The notes under the pieces are model-generated. The model made no database searches and was not told where the DNA came from. It saw only the letters and a list, made by a program, of their open reading frames with translations. From Pelosinus sp. UFO1 (GTDB lineage: Bacteria; Bacillota; Negativicutes; DSM-13327), in contig NZ_CP008852.1 in assembly GCF_000725345.1 (NCBI RefSeq), forward strand, positions 2,447,693 through 2,511,692: a DNA stretch of 64,000 nt, in the 5' to 3' direction. How positions within the stretch are numbered: position 1 is the first letter of the stretch; each line of letters begins with the position of its first letter. The translations under genes were made by a program, and so were the position numbers. Of the stretch, positions 1 through 8,477 are shown one piece after another.

Positions 1-147
1 AAAAACAAAATGGTTAAAAGTATCGGCTCTACCAAAGGATTAATCGAAATCACAGGAGAACAATCACACAGTGCAGCCCAAAATATTGCTATAGCTGAAA
101 CCATTGTTCAAATTGCTAGCAAACTGAAAACCACAGTAAATGTATAA
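1..147 (+). CDS. C-terminal end of an unidentified protein, possibly a chemotaxis receptor
   Basis: An open frame enters from the left edge and stops with TAA at 145-147, so only the last 48 residues are visible. The tail is polar and helical, rich in Ala, Ser, Gln, Ile and Glu (SAAQNIAIAETIVQIASKL). Methyl-accepting chemotaxis receptors often end in this kind of helix, but no diagnostic hairpin-tip motif is in view. A long hairpin follows about 110 bases downstream. The family call is a guess; the reading frame is well supported. Confidence 0.45.
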   Translation, partial: KNKMVKSIGSTKGLIEITGEQSHSAAQNIAIAETIVQIASKLKTTVNV

Positions 148-259
148 ATAGTTGTATCCTATCGCTCTGGTCGGCGACTAACCTTGTCAGCACACATTTA
201 GAGTGTAGCAAAGGGTAAGTACTTTTTATGTAAATCGCGAGAATTTTGATCCTAAAGAT

Positions 260-325
260 TTAAGCTAGTATATAAGAGAAGCAGGGAGCAATTTAACTCC
301 CTACTTCTCTTATATACTAGCTTAA
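260..325. terminator. Long perfect hairpin, bidirectional terminator-like
   Basis: The arms TTAAGCTAGTATATAAGAGA (260-279, continuing to 288) and their complement at 297-325 form a stem of about 29 pairs with one mismatch (282/303). The loop is CAATTTAA. It lies between the partial gene at the left edge and the convergent TPR gene, so it could end transcription from both sides. The stem is much longer than a normal intrinsic terminator, so a small palindromic element is an alternative. Confidence 0.6.
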
Positions 326-730
326 TTTATTCAATTACTTCTGACATAGCTTCCTTATACACCATCACTATAATGTTCGCTCTGATATACAAAATTCCGC
401 ACAAGCTAGCTTGCAGCGATGATAGCCGGAATGAAACTACTGTTTTTCCGTTCGATTTTATGTCTAGAACTAACACGGACTCCAAGACTCTTGAGAAAAC
501 TAACTATAATTAGCATCGTCACAAACATTCCTATATAAATGATACGGTTCTCCCTAATTAATCTTAAACGACTGATATAAGCTTTCTAGTCTTATGTGTT
601 GCGGTCAATTTTACCTCCATATTTCCTCCCCCTGCCCTCTCTCATCAGATAGCGATCCCTATTCAAATTGCTCATTTAGATGATTGTGCTGCTGATGCTA
701 TTGCACCAATAAAAAGAGAGGTTCTTTAAT
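326..730. other. Intergenic stretch with one weak small ORF
   Basis: No convincing gene was found. On the minus strand, 528 to 406 could encode 40 residues beginning MFVTMLIIVSFLKSLGVRV, a hydrophobic segment followed by a basic tail. It lacks a clear ribosome site and may be the end of a decayed membrane protein. Nothing else in the stretch could be recognised. Confidence 0.3.
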
Positions 731-1315
731 TTATTTTGTATATTTTATTAATAAACGTTGTTGATTTTTATAAGCCCACTGCGTCGCCGTTTTATCGTTG
801 TTAAGTTCAATACATTTATTATAGTCTGCTAGAGCAAGATCGTATTGTCCTTTAAATTCATAAGCAACTCCTCGATTATTGTAAGCGATCGCATATTGAG
901 GGTTAATTTGAAGAGCTTTATTATAGTCATCTATTGCAAGGTCATATTCACCGATTATGTAATATGCCCAACCACGACGGTTATAAGCTGTTATATTGAA
1001 AAATTCTGTATTGTTTAACTCGATTACTTTGCTATAATCTTTTATAGATAGATCATATTTTTGCTGTTCAAAATAGGTAAACGCTCTCTTCCAGTAAAGG
1101 CCTTGAATAATAATTGGATCGCTCTGTTTTGCAATTGCTTCATTATAGGCTAATATAGCATTATCATAATCTTTATTATCACTATACTCCACACCTTTAA
1201 TAAACCATTGTTCGGCAGTCAGTTCTTGTTTAGCGGCGAATACAGGAAAAGTTAGAAGTAACATTAGTAATATAATAATGCTAGTAACTAATTTGTGTGG
1301 TATTAAATTAAACAT
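731..1315 (-). CDS. Exported TPR-repeat protein
   Basis: The protein has about 194 residues. The start was placed at the ATG at 1313-1315 because GGAGG lies nine bases upstream; a longer frame to 1354 has no such site. The N-terminus (MFNLIPHKLV, then a long Ile/Leu/Met stretch ending PVFAA) is a signal peptide or anchor. The rest consists of about four tetratricopeptide repeats with the usual pattern, for example YDLAIDDYNKALQINPQYA and YNNRGVAYEFKGQYDLALAD. TPRs are protein-binding scaffolds, so the partner and role are unknown. A similar exported TPR protein lies at 46.5 kb. The fold is certain, the function is not. Confidence 0.85.
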   Translation of the reverse strand: MFNLIPHKLVTSIIILLMLLLTFPVFAAKQELTAEQWFIKGVEYSDNKDYDNAILAYNEAIAKQSDPIIIQGLYWKRAFTYFEQQKYDLSIKDYSKVIELNNTEFFNITAYNRRGWAYYIIGEYDLAIDDYNKALQINPQYAIAYNNRGVAYEFKGQYDLALADYNKCIELNNDKTATQWAYKNQQRLLIKYTK

Positions 1316-1417
1316 GCAAAAAAACCTCCATTTAGATATGTAATCATGCTGCATAACTAAGCTATTACATATAGTCCATAAATTAACCTTTAATTACAAA
1401 AAACAAAATATCAAGCG

Positions 1418-1555
1418 AACTCTAATACAGGTAAGTTTCATTATGCTGGCTGTAGGTATGTTAGGATGATGTCGCCAGGTCATAAGGTATTTTATGATAA
1501 TAGAGATGAGGCTATAAATGCGGGGTTTGTGCCTTTTAAGGTTTGTAGGCCGTAA
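1418..1555 (+). pseudogene. Remnant of an Ada-like zinc-binding C-terminal domain
   Basis: One frame reads NSNTGKFHYAGCRYVRMM, then DEAINAGFVPFKVCRP, then TAA at 1553-1555. This matches the small Cys4 domain found in Ada and at the ends of secreted nuclease-like proteins (pattern FHxxxCxxV...DEAIxxGFxPCKVCxP). The third cysteine is replaced by Phe (PFKVC), and no start or upstream body is present. It is therefore a gene tail left after deletion. A second, worse copy lies at 4133-4213, and both are followed by the same terminator-like repeat. Confidence 0.55.
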
Positions 1556-1640
1556 GGTTGATAGTTACTTAAATAAGAAAGACACAGCCTTGCTCCATTA
1601 ATGGATAGGCTGTGTCTTTCTTCTTGTTTTTCGCGCTTAC
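1505..1640. repeat. Dispersed repeat, copy 1 (with GACACAGC hairpin)
   Basis: This holds the shared segment GCGGGGTTTGTG, AAGGTTTGTAGGCCGTAA and the hairpin AAGACACAGC-CCATTAATGG-GCTGTGTCTTTCTT. The same sequence recurs at 4150-4350, and the hairpin part alone recurs at 24316-24362. The hairpin followed by T-rich sequence can act as a terminator. The spread of a gene tail together with its terminator suggests duplication of a decayed locus. Confidence 0.6.
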
Positions 1641-1794
1641 CAGGTCTATCATGAAATCTTCTCGCATTTAATATCTTAAAAAATGATTACAAACATAATC
1701 CTCCATTATGCTATATATTTATAATTTAACTAAAAAAGAATGAAATTGCCAATGTCGTACAATAGGATTGATAGCACACACTATTCGTTATTTC

Positions 1795-1983
1795 TCATTT
1801 TCTTTTCCTCAGGGAAGTAACAGTTTCTCCACCTATTCCCCAATTATCCGTATCTACTTCATCAATCACGACAACGGTAGTCTTCGGATTTTTTCCTAGA
1901 AGTTGAGTTGCTCCCTGAATCAACAGTGCCTTTTGTTCGGGTGTGGCTCCTTCTTTGGTAATCTTTATGTTTACATATGGCAT
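1795..1983 (-). CDS. 4-oxalocrotonate tautomerase family protein
   Basis: The 62-residue protein begins MPYVNIKITKEG, so Pro-2 becomes the N-terminal catalytic proline after Met removal, the hallmark of the family. The length and the middle segment EQKALLIQGATQLLGKNP are typical of 4-oxalocrotonate tautomerase and related small keto-enol tautomerases. The natural substrate cannot be told. Its start codon touches the stop of the upstream transporter gene (shared base 1983), so the two are translationally coupled and probably co-transcribed. The divergent LysR gene at 3258 is the likely regulator. Confidence 0.88.
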   Translation of the reverse strand: MPYVNIKITKEGATPEQKALLIQGATQLLGKNPKTTVVVIDEVDTDNWGIGGETVTSLRKRK

Positions 1984-3095
1984 TATGCATCACCACCCTT
2001 CTTATTTATAGCTGATGTCATCAGCACTAGTAAAGCAAGTATTAACATCACAACAGCAAAAAAGCTAGGAGCTAAGATGTTGAAGTTTTTTTGAAGATAC
2101 GCTGCGACAATAGGTCCTACGATCTGCCCTAAGGCATATACGGTTGTCAATTCTCCGATAGCCTGTAATTGAGCTTTCGGCTTTACTCTGGATGCCAAGG
2201 TAATTGTTAAACTGGTTATCCCCATAAAGGTTCCACCAAATAAAGCACCTCCTACCATAGTACTAACTTGACTCGGAATTATAACTGGCAGAAGAATTCC
2301 CAGAGCCTGCGCCCCATAAGCCAGCCTCAAGCTCACTGTTATACTTGTCTTTTTAGCAATTTGCGCCCAAAGATATGTCGAGGGGGCTGCCGCCAAGCCA
2401 ATTAATATCCAACTTTGGTTTGCAATATGACTGAGTTCAGGCATTGATTTTATCATTTGTATAATGAATGTGGCTGTAATGATATAGCCAATACCCTCAA
2501 GTCCGTAACTGATGAGAAGAACGTACCACTCATAATCCCTTACAAACTTATCTTGGATTCGTATCTGGCCTGACTTCCCAGCTTCAGGGCACGACGCTTT
2601 CGATAGAGTATACCACGCGACAATTCCAAAGATACTTCCTCCCAGTGCTAATCCCTGCCAGGTGGCTGTCCAACCACCTACAATATCAAACATGGGTACA
2701 AATATTCCAGTAAACGCAATGCCAATACCAACTCCACCATAAAGATATCCTGCCCAATCACTTCGTCCTTGCCCCAGAGTAACGCTTGAGGCAACGACAA
2801 ATAAAATTGCGCTAAGAAACCCTGAAACTAACCTTAGTAAAGACCAAAGTAAAATATTTAACGTGAGTGACATAGCTATCAGTAAAACAATACTGGTAAG
2901 TATTCCTCCACCTAACCAGATTCGGATATACTTTCTGATCCACTGTTTTCGTGAGATATAGGCCCCAATCAGATAGCCTAGATAATTTGCAGAAGCCATA
3001 ACTGCGATATCCCATTCGGTTACTCCAATATCCCTTTGCATCAGCGGAATAATTGGCGTAAACCCAAATCTCGAAATCCCCATGGCTAAGCTCAA
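1983..3095 (-). CDS. YbfB/YjiJ-type MFS transporter
   Basis: This is a membrane protein of at least 370 residues with about 11-12 hydrophobic helices. The N-terminal motif MGISRFGFTPIIPLMQRD is diagnostic of the YbfB/YjiJ branch of the major facilitator superfamily. The substrate is unknown. The start is uncertain: the frame stays open upstream through LLVGGICALSLAMGISRF, which is part of the first helix in this family, and the strong GGAGG site lies at 3152-3157. No ATG, GTG or TTG occurs in frame near that site, and 3095 is a TTG inside the helix. Either a rare codon (AUA near 3138) is used or the upstream sequence holds a small indel. It forms an operon with the tautomerase. Confidence 0.8.
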   Translation of the reverse strand: MSLAMGISRFGFTPIIPLMQRDIGVTEWDIAVMASANYLGYLIGAYISRKQWIRKYIRIWLGGGILTSIVLLIAMSLTLNILLWSLLRLVSGFLSAILFVVASSVTLGQGRSDWAGYLYGGVGIGIAFTGIFVPMFDIVGGWTATWQGLALGGSIFGIVAWYTLSKASCPEAGKSGQIRIQDKFVRDYEWYVLLISYGLEGIGYIITATFIIQMIKSMPELSHIANQSWILIGLAAAPSTYLWAQIAKKTSITVSLRLAYGAQALGILLPVIIPSQVSTMVGGALFGGTFMGITSLTITLASRVKPKAQLQAIGELTTVYALGQIVGPIVAAYLQKNFNILAPSFFAVVMLILALLVLMTSAINKKGGDA

Positions 3096-3257
3096 GGCGC
3101 AAATTCCACCTACAAGAGTAGAAATATTACGGTTATTTTTCGATTTCGTCGCCTCCTAGCCAAATAATATGATTATATGTTACTATAGAAAAAACACTAA
3201 CAGAAGCGATTCATTTCTATTGCAGCAATCGGTTTTATCTATAAGGAGCTGACGAAG

Positions 3258-4118
3258 ATGGATTTAGAAGATATAAAAGTTTTCCGCGAAGTAGTATTGC
3301 ATGGTTCCATGACCCAAGCAGCAGAAACTCTAGGATACGCACAATCCAGTGTTACTGCACGCATACGAAAACTAGAAGCTAACTTAAAAGTGAATTTATT
3401 TTATCGTAATGCCAAAGGAGTGCAGCTCACTCCCTCCGGTCAAATTTTCCTAGAGTACGGCTCAAAAATTACACAACTCACGGAAGAATTATACCTCCTC
3501 TTGAGTCCAAGTGAAGTTCCAAACGGATTACTGCGAATTGGCTCTATGGAAACAACAGCCGCAATTCGACTACCTTCGCTGCTCAAAAAATATCATTCCT
3601 TATATGATAAGGTCGAATTATCACTTCAGACTGGGCCTACCGAATACTTAATTAATCAAGTTCTGAATTACGAGCTCGATCTGGCCTTTGTCGCAGCGCC
3701 TGTCAATCATCCAGAAATCACTGAAATCGAAAGCTTTAGAGAAGAGATGGTTCTGGTTGCCGAGAATAAAGAAAATATCCAAGATATTTTGGATATTATA
3801 AGAAATAGAACGATATTAGTTTTCCGCCCTGGCTGCTCTTATCGATCATTGCTTGAGCGATATTTATTGGAAAGCAAATCGATACCTTTGAGGCGTTTTG
3901 AATTTGGATCTCTGGAGGCTATTATTGGCGGTGTGTCAGCTGGTATCGGAATCTCCTTATTGCCTAAGTCTGTTATAGAAGATAAACTTCAATCAGGCGT
4001 TCTAATCGCTTATGAATTGCCATCTCATCTACGAATTTGCACAACAATGATAATACGAAGAAAAGATGTGATACAAACAGCGGCCATGGCTAATTTTATT
4101 GACTTAATAAGTACCTAA
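3258..4118 (+). CDS. LysR-family transcriptional regulator
   Basis: The 286-residue protein has an N-terminal winged helix-turn-helix (residues 1-60: MDLEDIKVFREVVLHGSMTQ, ...SSVTARIRKLE, LTPSGQIF) and a periplasmic-binding-protein-like effector domain (about 90-286). The start is supported by AAGGAG ten bases upstream. It is divergent from the MFS transporter and tautomerase, the classic layout in which a LysR protein controls the neighbouring promoter and responds to a substrate of that pathway. The effector cannot be predicted from sequence. The domain architecture is complete. Confidence 0.93.
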   Translation: MDLEDIKVFREVVLHGSMTQAAETLGYAQSSVTARIRKLEANLKVNLFYRNAKGVQLTPSGQIFLEYGSKITQLTEELYLLLSPSEVPNGLLRIGSMETTAAIRLPSLLKKYHSLYDKVELSLQTGPTEYLINQVLNYELDLAFVAAPVNHPEITEIESFREEMVLVAENKENIQDILDIIRNRTILVFRPGCSYRSLLERYLLESKSIPLRRFEFGSLEAIIGGVSAGIGISLLPKSVIEDKLQSGVLIAYELPSHLRICTTMIIRRKDVIQTAAMANFIDLIST

Positions 4119-4132
4119 CACTAGCCACTCCA

Positions 4133-4213
4133 CAGAGGGTACGGGTGTTTTAAGATAGTCGGGATGAGGCGGTTCACGCGGGGTTTGTGGCTAGTAAGGT
4201 TTGTAGGCCGTAA
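4133..4213 (+). pseudogene. Second remnant of the Ada-like zinc domain tail
   Basis: The frame reads VRVF, a stop, then DSRDEAVHAGFVASKVCRP and TAA at 4211-4213. It is a diverged copy of the remnant at 1418-1555, now with an internal stop and without the first two cysteines. Confidence 0.45.
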
Positions 4214-4350
4214 AATTGATAATTGCTTTTAATAGAAAAGACACAGCTCTGGTCCATTAATGGATAGGCTGTGTCTTTCTTATAGTTTTTCGCCGTTACC
4301 AGTGATAAGGTTCTCCGTATCAAGTGTAACAGCGAATTTAATTAAGTCTA
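4150..4350. repeat. Dispersed repeat, copy 2
   Basis: It contains GAAAAGACACAGC-CCATTAATGG-GCTGTGTCTTTCTT (about 4234-4280) followed by TTTTTCGCCGTTACCAGTGA and the block CGTATCAAG...CAGCGAATTTAA. The first block matches 1505-1640 and 24316-24362. The second block matches 24363-24400 and 27448-27502. The hairpin probably terminates the LysR gene. Confidence 0.6.
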
Positions 4351-4449
4351 TTATAATTGCATTGCTTCTCAGCTCAACGGAACTCATCCCTTCGATTTTC
4401 TAAAACTGCCGCTTTGTAAACAATCGAAAACTAGAGCATTTACTGACTT

Positions 4450-4638
4450 TTAAGCCGTTACTTTCATTGAGAAAATAAAGATAATGCTGATTAGAGCAAT
4501 CATCATACCCGGCGCCGTCCGTTTGGCAATTTCGATTGGACTTACGCCTGCCAGTGTCGCACAGACAATGGCCACACCGGCTACCGGCGACATCGTCCGC
4601 CAAACGCACCGGAAATGGTAGCCAGAGAACCCAAGAAG
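4450..4638 (-). pseudogene. C-terminal remnant of a DcuC-type C4-dicarboxylate transporter
   Basis: One frame reads TMSPVAGVAIVCATLAGVSP, then IEIAKRTAPGMMIALIS, and ends after SMKVTA at 4450. This resembles the last transmembrane part of DcuC/YfcC-type anion carriers. Just upstream the homology shifts frame (LGSLATISGAFGG reads in another frame), and a stop interrupts it before that. Only about 60 codons survive, so the gene is dead. Confidence 0.5.
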
Positions 4639-4658
4639 TACCTATACTAATTGTAACA

Positions 4659-6662
4659 TTAATCTAAGCCTTCTAGATATTTCATTACCCGCTCCCCGAT
4701 TTTCGTCCGATTGGTATTTTTATCTTGATACATGGCATCATCAGCCTGACGTAGAACCTCACTCACTCTAAACCCCTTCCCTAAGCTACAGCCTATGGAA
4801 ATATACAATGGTAGCGAACCCTTATTCCTTCTATATGCTTGGATTTTAGCGGTAATATCTTCACGCAACGTATTCATGTTCTCTTCTGTGGCATCCCATA
4901 CTAGAAGAGCAAATTCGTCACCGCCAATTCGCGTCGAAATAATTTGCCTATCGTTAAACGAGATCGCTTGTGCCGCTGCCTTTAATAGTGCATCGCCAGT
5001 ATGATGTCCTAAGAAATCGTTAATTTGCTTCAACTTATCCACATCACAGATAATAATACCAATATCCCGGTCAGACGTAGCCATCTGATTGATTTGAAGT
5101 TCGAAGTAAGCCCGGTTATACAGACCAGTTCCGGCGTCATGGTAACTCATATATTCTAGTTTACTTTCCCATCTTTTTCGCTCACTAATGTCAATAACAC
5201 TTCCCAAGATAGCTTTCTTGCCATTGATTATACATGTGCTGGTAAGTATATAAACATCGATAATAGTACCATCTTTGTGAACAAAGCGAATCTCGTAACT
5301 ATAATGACCTATATCGCCATCCATTCTCCTTTGAGCTTTATCCAGAACAAATTCTCTATCGTCAGGATGAACATACTCAAGAAAACTACTCAGCTGTTTC
5401 ACTTCTTCCATGGTATAACCAATCATTTCTTCCATCTTTGGGTTTAAATACGTTATCTTTCCGTCCACTAAAAAAGAAACGCCAACAAGGGAATTCTCCA
5501 CGAGGCTTCGGAATTTATCTTCTGCCTCTATGAGTAAATTATTCACTTGGTTCAGTTCATCAATAGTGGCAATTAATTTTTGCGCCATGGAAATAAAAGC
5601 TTTGTTCAAGTACTGTAATTCCTGAGGAGCTTTTGAAAAGGAGCCTTCTTGGTATGATACTACACCATAATCTCCACTTTCTACTTTATTAGCCATTGCT
5701 ACTAGATCGAAAACCGGTCGGTTTATTCTCTGTGTAAAAGCGGTGATCAGATAAACTAAGATAACTAATAAGGCGAGATATACCAAGCCTAATATGCTAA
5801 GATTTTTGTAGAGTGGGGCCAAAATTTCAGCCTCATCTACTTCGGCTATTATGGTCCAATTGGGATTTCCAATTGCGGAGAACGCGCCGAACACACGTTG
5901 TCCGCGGAAATCCGTGTATACTTCCGACCCCGACTTTCCTTGTATTGCCTGTTCAAAACCGTATGTCCCTTTTACGCTAATACGCCCATTCGTATTTGGT
6001 ATTCCACGAGTGGCAACGTCACTCGTCAGTCGCGTTGGTGTAACCATTATACCGTTTCGGTCAACGAGATAGCTTTCTCCTGTTGACCCGAATTGAAACT
6101 GCTCCATAGTTTTGCTAATCGTGGTTAATTTTACCGACCCAGCAACTACTCCTATAACATTGCCACCTCGGTCGAATATAGGAGATGAAAATAAAATTAC
6201 TGGTGTATTCGTGACTCGACTATAAAAAACATCTGTAGTATACGAACTTCCAAGTAAGCCTTGCTTAAAGTACTCCCGGTCTGAAACGTTAGCGCCATCG
6301 TATGTCAAGCCATTTACATCTATAAATGATAACCACCAGAATTCTGAGTTGTTACGTGAAAATGTCTCAATATTTTTCTTTATTACTTCTACATCTCCAT
6401 CTTTCGTTGACTGAAGCTCAGAGAACGTTTTTATCTGCCCAGCATGATTATTGAACCAATCCTCGATCATACTCCGTTGAATCTTGATAGTCTGTTCAAA
6501 GTTTTTTAAGATGTAATTGCGGGTTGTTTCAACTTCGCGTGAAACGAAAATGAAAAAGAACAGTGTAAAAACACTGATAGATGCCAATAAAAGTAGTCTA
6601 GTAAAGCCGGGAATTGTATTATAGGATAACAATCCATTCATCTTTTTGTAAAAGGTGGTCAT
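4659..6662 (-). CDS. Membrane sensor diguanylate cyclase (Cache-HAMP-PAS-GGDEF)
   Basis: The protein has 667 residues. An N-terminal helix (about 20-40) and a second helix (about 288-310) flank an extracytoplasmic double-Cache-like sensor domain. A HAMP-like linker, a PAS domain (about 385-500, FRSLVENSLVGVSF) and a GGDEF domain (about 505-665) follow. The signature RIGGDEFAL is intact, so it should make cyclic di-GMP from GTP. The RxxD inhibitory site normally five residues before GGDEF is absent (NDRQIIST), so product inhibition may be missing. AGGAG precedes the ATG. The ligand is unknown. Small-molecule sensing that controls motility or surface attachment is the family expectation. Confidence 0.92.
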   Translation of the reverse strand: MTTFYKKMNGLLSYNTIPGFTRLLLLASISVFTLFFFIFVSREVETTRNYILKNFEQTIKIQRSMIEDWFNNHAGQIKTFSELQSTKDGDVEVIKKNIETFSRNNSEFWWLSFIDVNGLTYDGANVSDREYFKQGLLGSSYTTDVFYSRVTNTPVILFSSPIFDRGGNVIGVVAGSVKLTTISKTMEQFQFGSTGESYLVDRNGIMVTPTRLTSDVATRGIPNTNGRISVKGTYGFEQAIQGKSGSEVYTDFRGQRVFGAFSAIGNPNWTIIAEVDEAEILAPLYKNLSILGLVYLALLVILVYLITAFTQRINRPVFDLVAMANKVESGDYGVVSYQEGSFSKAPQELQYLNKAFISMAQKLIATIDELNQVNNLLIEAEDKFRSLVENSLVGVSFLVDGKITYLNPKMEEMIGYTMEEVKQLSSFLEYVHPDDREFVLDKAQRRMDGDIGHYSYEIRFVHKDGTIIDVYILTSTCIINGKKAILGSVIDISERKRWESKLEYMSYHDAGTGLYNRAYFELQINQMATSDRDIGIIICDVDKLKQINDFLGHHTGDALLKAAAQAISFNDRQIISTRIGGDEFALLVWDATEENMNTLREDITAKIQAYRRNKGSLPLYISIGCSLGKGFRVSEVLRQADDAMYQDKNTNRTKIGERVMKYLEGLD

Positions 6663-6719
6663 TGAATAATCTCCTATATATTATTTATAATCGATAATAT
6701 TCGACTTTTTGCAAACAAA

Positions 6720-7060
6720 CCCTTTCTCAATTTTATGGTAGACAGCTTTTCCTTTAGCACCTCGCGGTCAGTGGCATACTCACGGAGTTCAGCATAGTCG
6801 TCTATTCCAACAGTGTCGATATGTCCCAAACACAGAAGCTCTTAGATGCTGCCCCCTTTTTACCCCGGACAACTGCAACAACATTTTTTCGTCCTAGGTG
6901 ATCGCCGCTTATCGGCAAAAGCTGCAGTTGCTCAGGATAACGCTGAAAGTAGTCCATTCGCCGGAAAAATTCATAATTTTTCGGCTACATCTACTTCCCC
7001 ATGAGTCCCTACTACACTTCTAATTTTCCCTCCGAGTTCAAGCACACTCTCCAACTCCTA
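6720..7060 (-). pseudogene. Frameshifted remnant of a RocB-type M20 peptidase
   Basis: Three consecutive pieces in different frames match the N-terminal third of RocB-like M20 family peptidases: LGGKIRSVVGTHGEVDVAEK, then YEFFRRMDYFQRYPEQLQLL with GRKNVVAVVRGKK, then LGHIDTVGIDDYAELREYA. The HIDTVG metal site is still readable. At least two frame changes and loss of the remaining two thirds make it non-functional. It lies upstream of the diguanylate cyclase and was probably deleted from its 3' side. Confidence 0.6.
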
Positions 7061-7107
7061 TTTATAATAATTTTGTTCATAATCCTGTCATAAGAAAGGC
7101 TACAAAA

Positions 7108-7137
7108 AACCTCTAGTAGTAAAAACTACTAGAGGTA
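7108..7137. terminator. Hairpin at the left end of the CDI array
   Basis: CCTCTAGTAGT at 7110-7120 pairs perfectly with ACTACTAGAGG at 7125-7135 around an A-rich loop. A-tracts on the left make it a terminator for minus-strand transcripts leaving the CDI array. Confidence 0.65.
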
Positions 7138-7236
7138 TGCTCAGCAATTATATGCATCCTGGGTTATTTACCAAAACCGCCAGCCCGAATTATTAATAGC
7201 TTATTTTATACGTAATATCAGCCTTTCCTTCTACCG

Positions 7237-7408
7237 GTTCAGTAGGTATCTGTGGCAGTCGAGCAAAGGTCAGTATCAATGTGTAATGCTTGTGAATAGT
7301 CGAAAGATTGCGTATAGGTATGTAATGATCGGTATTGGCTGTAGCGTAGATCATTACGGGCTCTTTTAAAGCTAACGGATATTTCCGTTGGCTTTTTATT
7401 TTTTTGAC
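7237..7408 (-). repeat. CDI-array leader repeat, copy A
   Basis: On the minus strand this contains AACGGAAATATCCGTTAGC-like hairpin sequence, GAGCCCGTAATGATCTACGC, CCTATACGCAATCTTTCGAC and GACTGCCACAGATACC. The same block of about 150 bp begins six other cassettes (copies B-G). In this copy an open frame runs MIYATANTDHYIPIRNLST and on to a stop near 7193. It is the last leader of the array, with no cassette behind it. Confidence 0.75.
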
Positions 7409-7430
7409 GACATTGAGGACATGAAAAAGC

Positions 7431-7463
7431 GAGGTCAGCGGATTTTTTACGTCCACTGACCTC
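7431..7463. terminator. Cassette-end hairpin
   Basis: GAGGTCAGCGGA...TCCACTGACCTC forms a stem of about 10-12 pairs around a T-rich loop. It ends the cassette of the immunity-like gene at 7558 and matches the cassette ends at 8222, 10543, 12061, 13180, 14541, 16023, 16438 and 17411. Confidence 0.7.
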
Positions 7464-7557
7464 GATGTCATTTGATCATCTGCGATGTCTTAGACTAGGA
7501 GCGTGTCAACAACCCCGTCCCCCTGTCTTGCATCTCCCTGGCACCTTCCTACATTTT

Positions 7558-7884
7558 CTAATCGTCCGTAGAATAAATCATTATAGGTGCTGTAATATTT
7601 ATTTCATCTCCAGATCTAAGTACAATATTTACTTTTAATAAATCTCCTTCAACCTCTTCTATATCTAATGAAATAACATTAACCCCCGGTCCCCATGGTT
7701 CCCTTCGATTGACTTCTACGTATACCACATTTTCGAATTTCAACAATGCGTTATATCGCCCTTTATCATCCATAATTATAGGCAGTTCAACAGTTCCGCT
7801 ATCATAATCACAAATAATCTTCGCTACGAACGCATCATGGAAATTTATTTTCTGTAGCTTCGATTTTTCACTTACGATTAGCAC
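7558..7884 (-). CDS. Putative CDI immunity protein
   Basis: The protein has 108 residues, starts with ATG, and has a predicted beta-rich pattern (KINFHDAFVAKIICDYDSG, LKFENVVYVEVN, EPWGPGVNVISLD). The INFHDAxV start resembles small beta-sandwich immunity proteins such as the Imm50-like group, but I cannot assign it firmly. It sits between a CdiA homology box (7925-8120) and a cassette-end hairpin, exactly where cdiI genes sit in other cassettes. No toxin coding sequence remains in front of it. Confidence 0.6.
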   Translation of the reverse strand: MLIVSEKSKLQKINFHDAFVAKIICDYDSGTVELPIIMDDKGRYNALLKFENVVYVEVNRREPWGPGVNVISLDIEEVEGDLLKVNIVLRSGDEINITAPIMIYSTDD

Positions 7885-7924
7885 ATTCCATCATCCCCCT
7901 TTTTTATTCTGGGACTCTATCGCC

Positions 7925-8120
7925 TGGATACATATGGTCGTTACCAGAAACCGTCTTTACCAGCATAGTTGCCTGCTTGTTAGGTTACACTGGCATAAGT
8001 AGAATCGGTTTTACCTTGACTTACAGAACCAATTACGCCACCTTTAGGGCCTGTACTAAATCCAAATCCACTATTTTGATTCTTCGCGGTATAGTCATCT
8101 GTATCCTGCTTGCTGGTTAA
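7925..8120 (-). pseudogene. CdiA pre-toxin homology remnant
   Basis: The reverse complement reads, with stops and shifts, the sequence found intact in the ORF at 8724-10397: SKQDTDDYTAKNQ, SGFGFSTGPKGG, SQGKTDSTYASV. It is the part of CdiA immediately before the variable toxin. Other copies lie at about 10316, 11868, 12968, 14329 and 17174. Homology between such boxes is the expected place for recombination of toxin cassettes into a full cdiA gene. Confidence 0.7.
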
Positions 8121-8221
8121 GGGGGTAGTTGTCCTTATTATGGAGGGAATGAGTCGAAGTCATTTTAATTTTAGAGTTACTCAGATGTTTCTAGATTAAT
8201 TGAAATGGAAGAGAAAAAGCT

Positions 8222-8262
8222 AGGTCAGTGGATTTTTTACGTCCGTTGACCTAGCTTTTTCA
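8222..8262. terminator. Cassette-end hairpin
   Basis: AAAAAGCTAGGTCAGTGGA and TCCGTTGACCTAGCTTTTT pair almost perfectly around TTTTTTACG. It ends the toxin/immunity cassette at 8478-10397. The 215 bases between it and the immunity gene hold nothing recognisable. Confidence 0.75.
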
Positions 8263-8477
8263 TTGAATCCTATAACTTTAATACGCAGAACGTCCCCAAA
8301 TATCACTTGTCACTTGCATCTACTTCAATCACTCTTGGGACAAGGAACCTGTCCCCTCAGTTTCACCATCGTCATCGTAATGTTTTCCATCTGGAGCTGT
8401 ATCCGTTGTATTATATATGTGCCGATTACCATAAACTATCATCAGTTCCTTACTCCTAATAGTGTTAATGGCATGAG

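Noticed and set aside
7193-7471. 92-residue minus-strand ORF across leader copy A
   Set aside because: Its first 35 codons run through the cassette-end hairpin and its middle is the leader repeat. It is not kept as a full frame in other copies; only the short MIYA part is reported as a finding.
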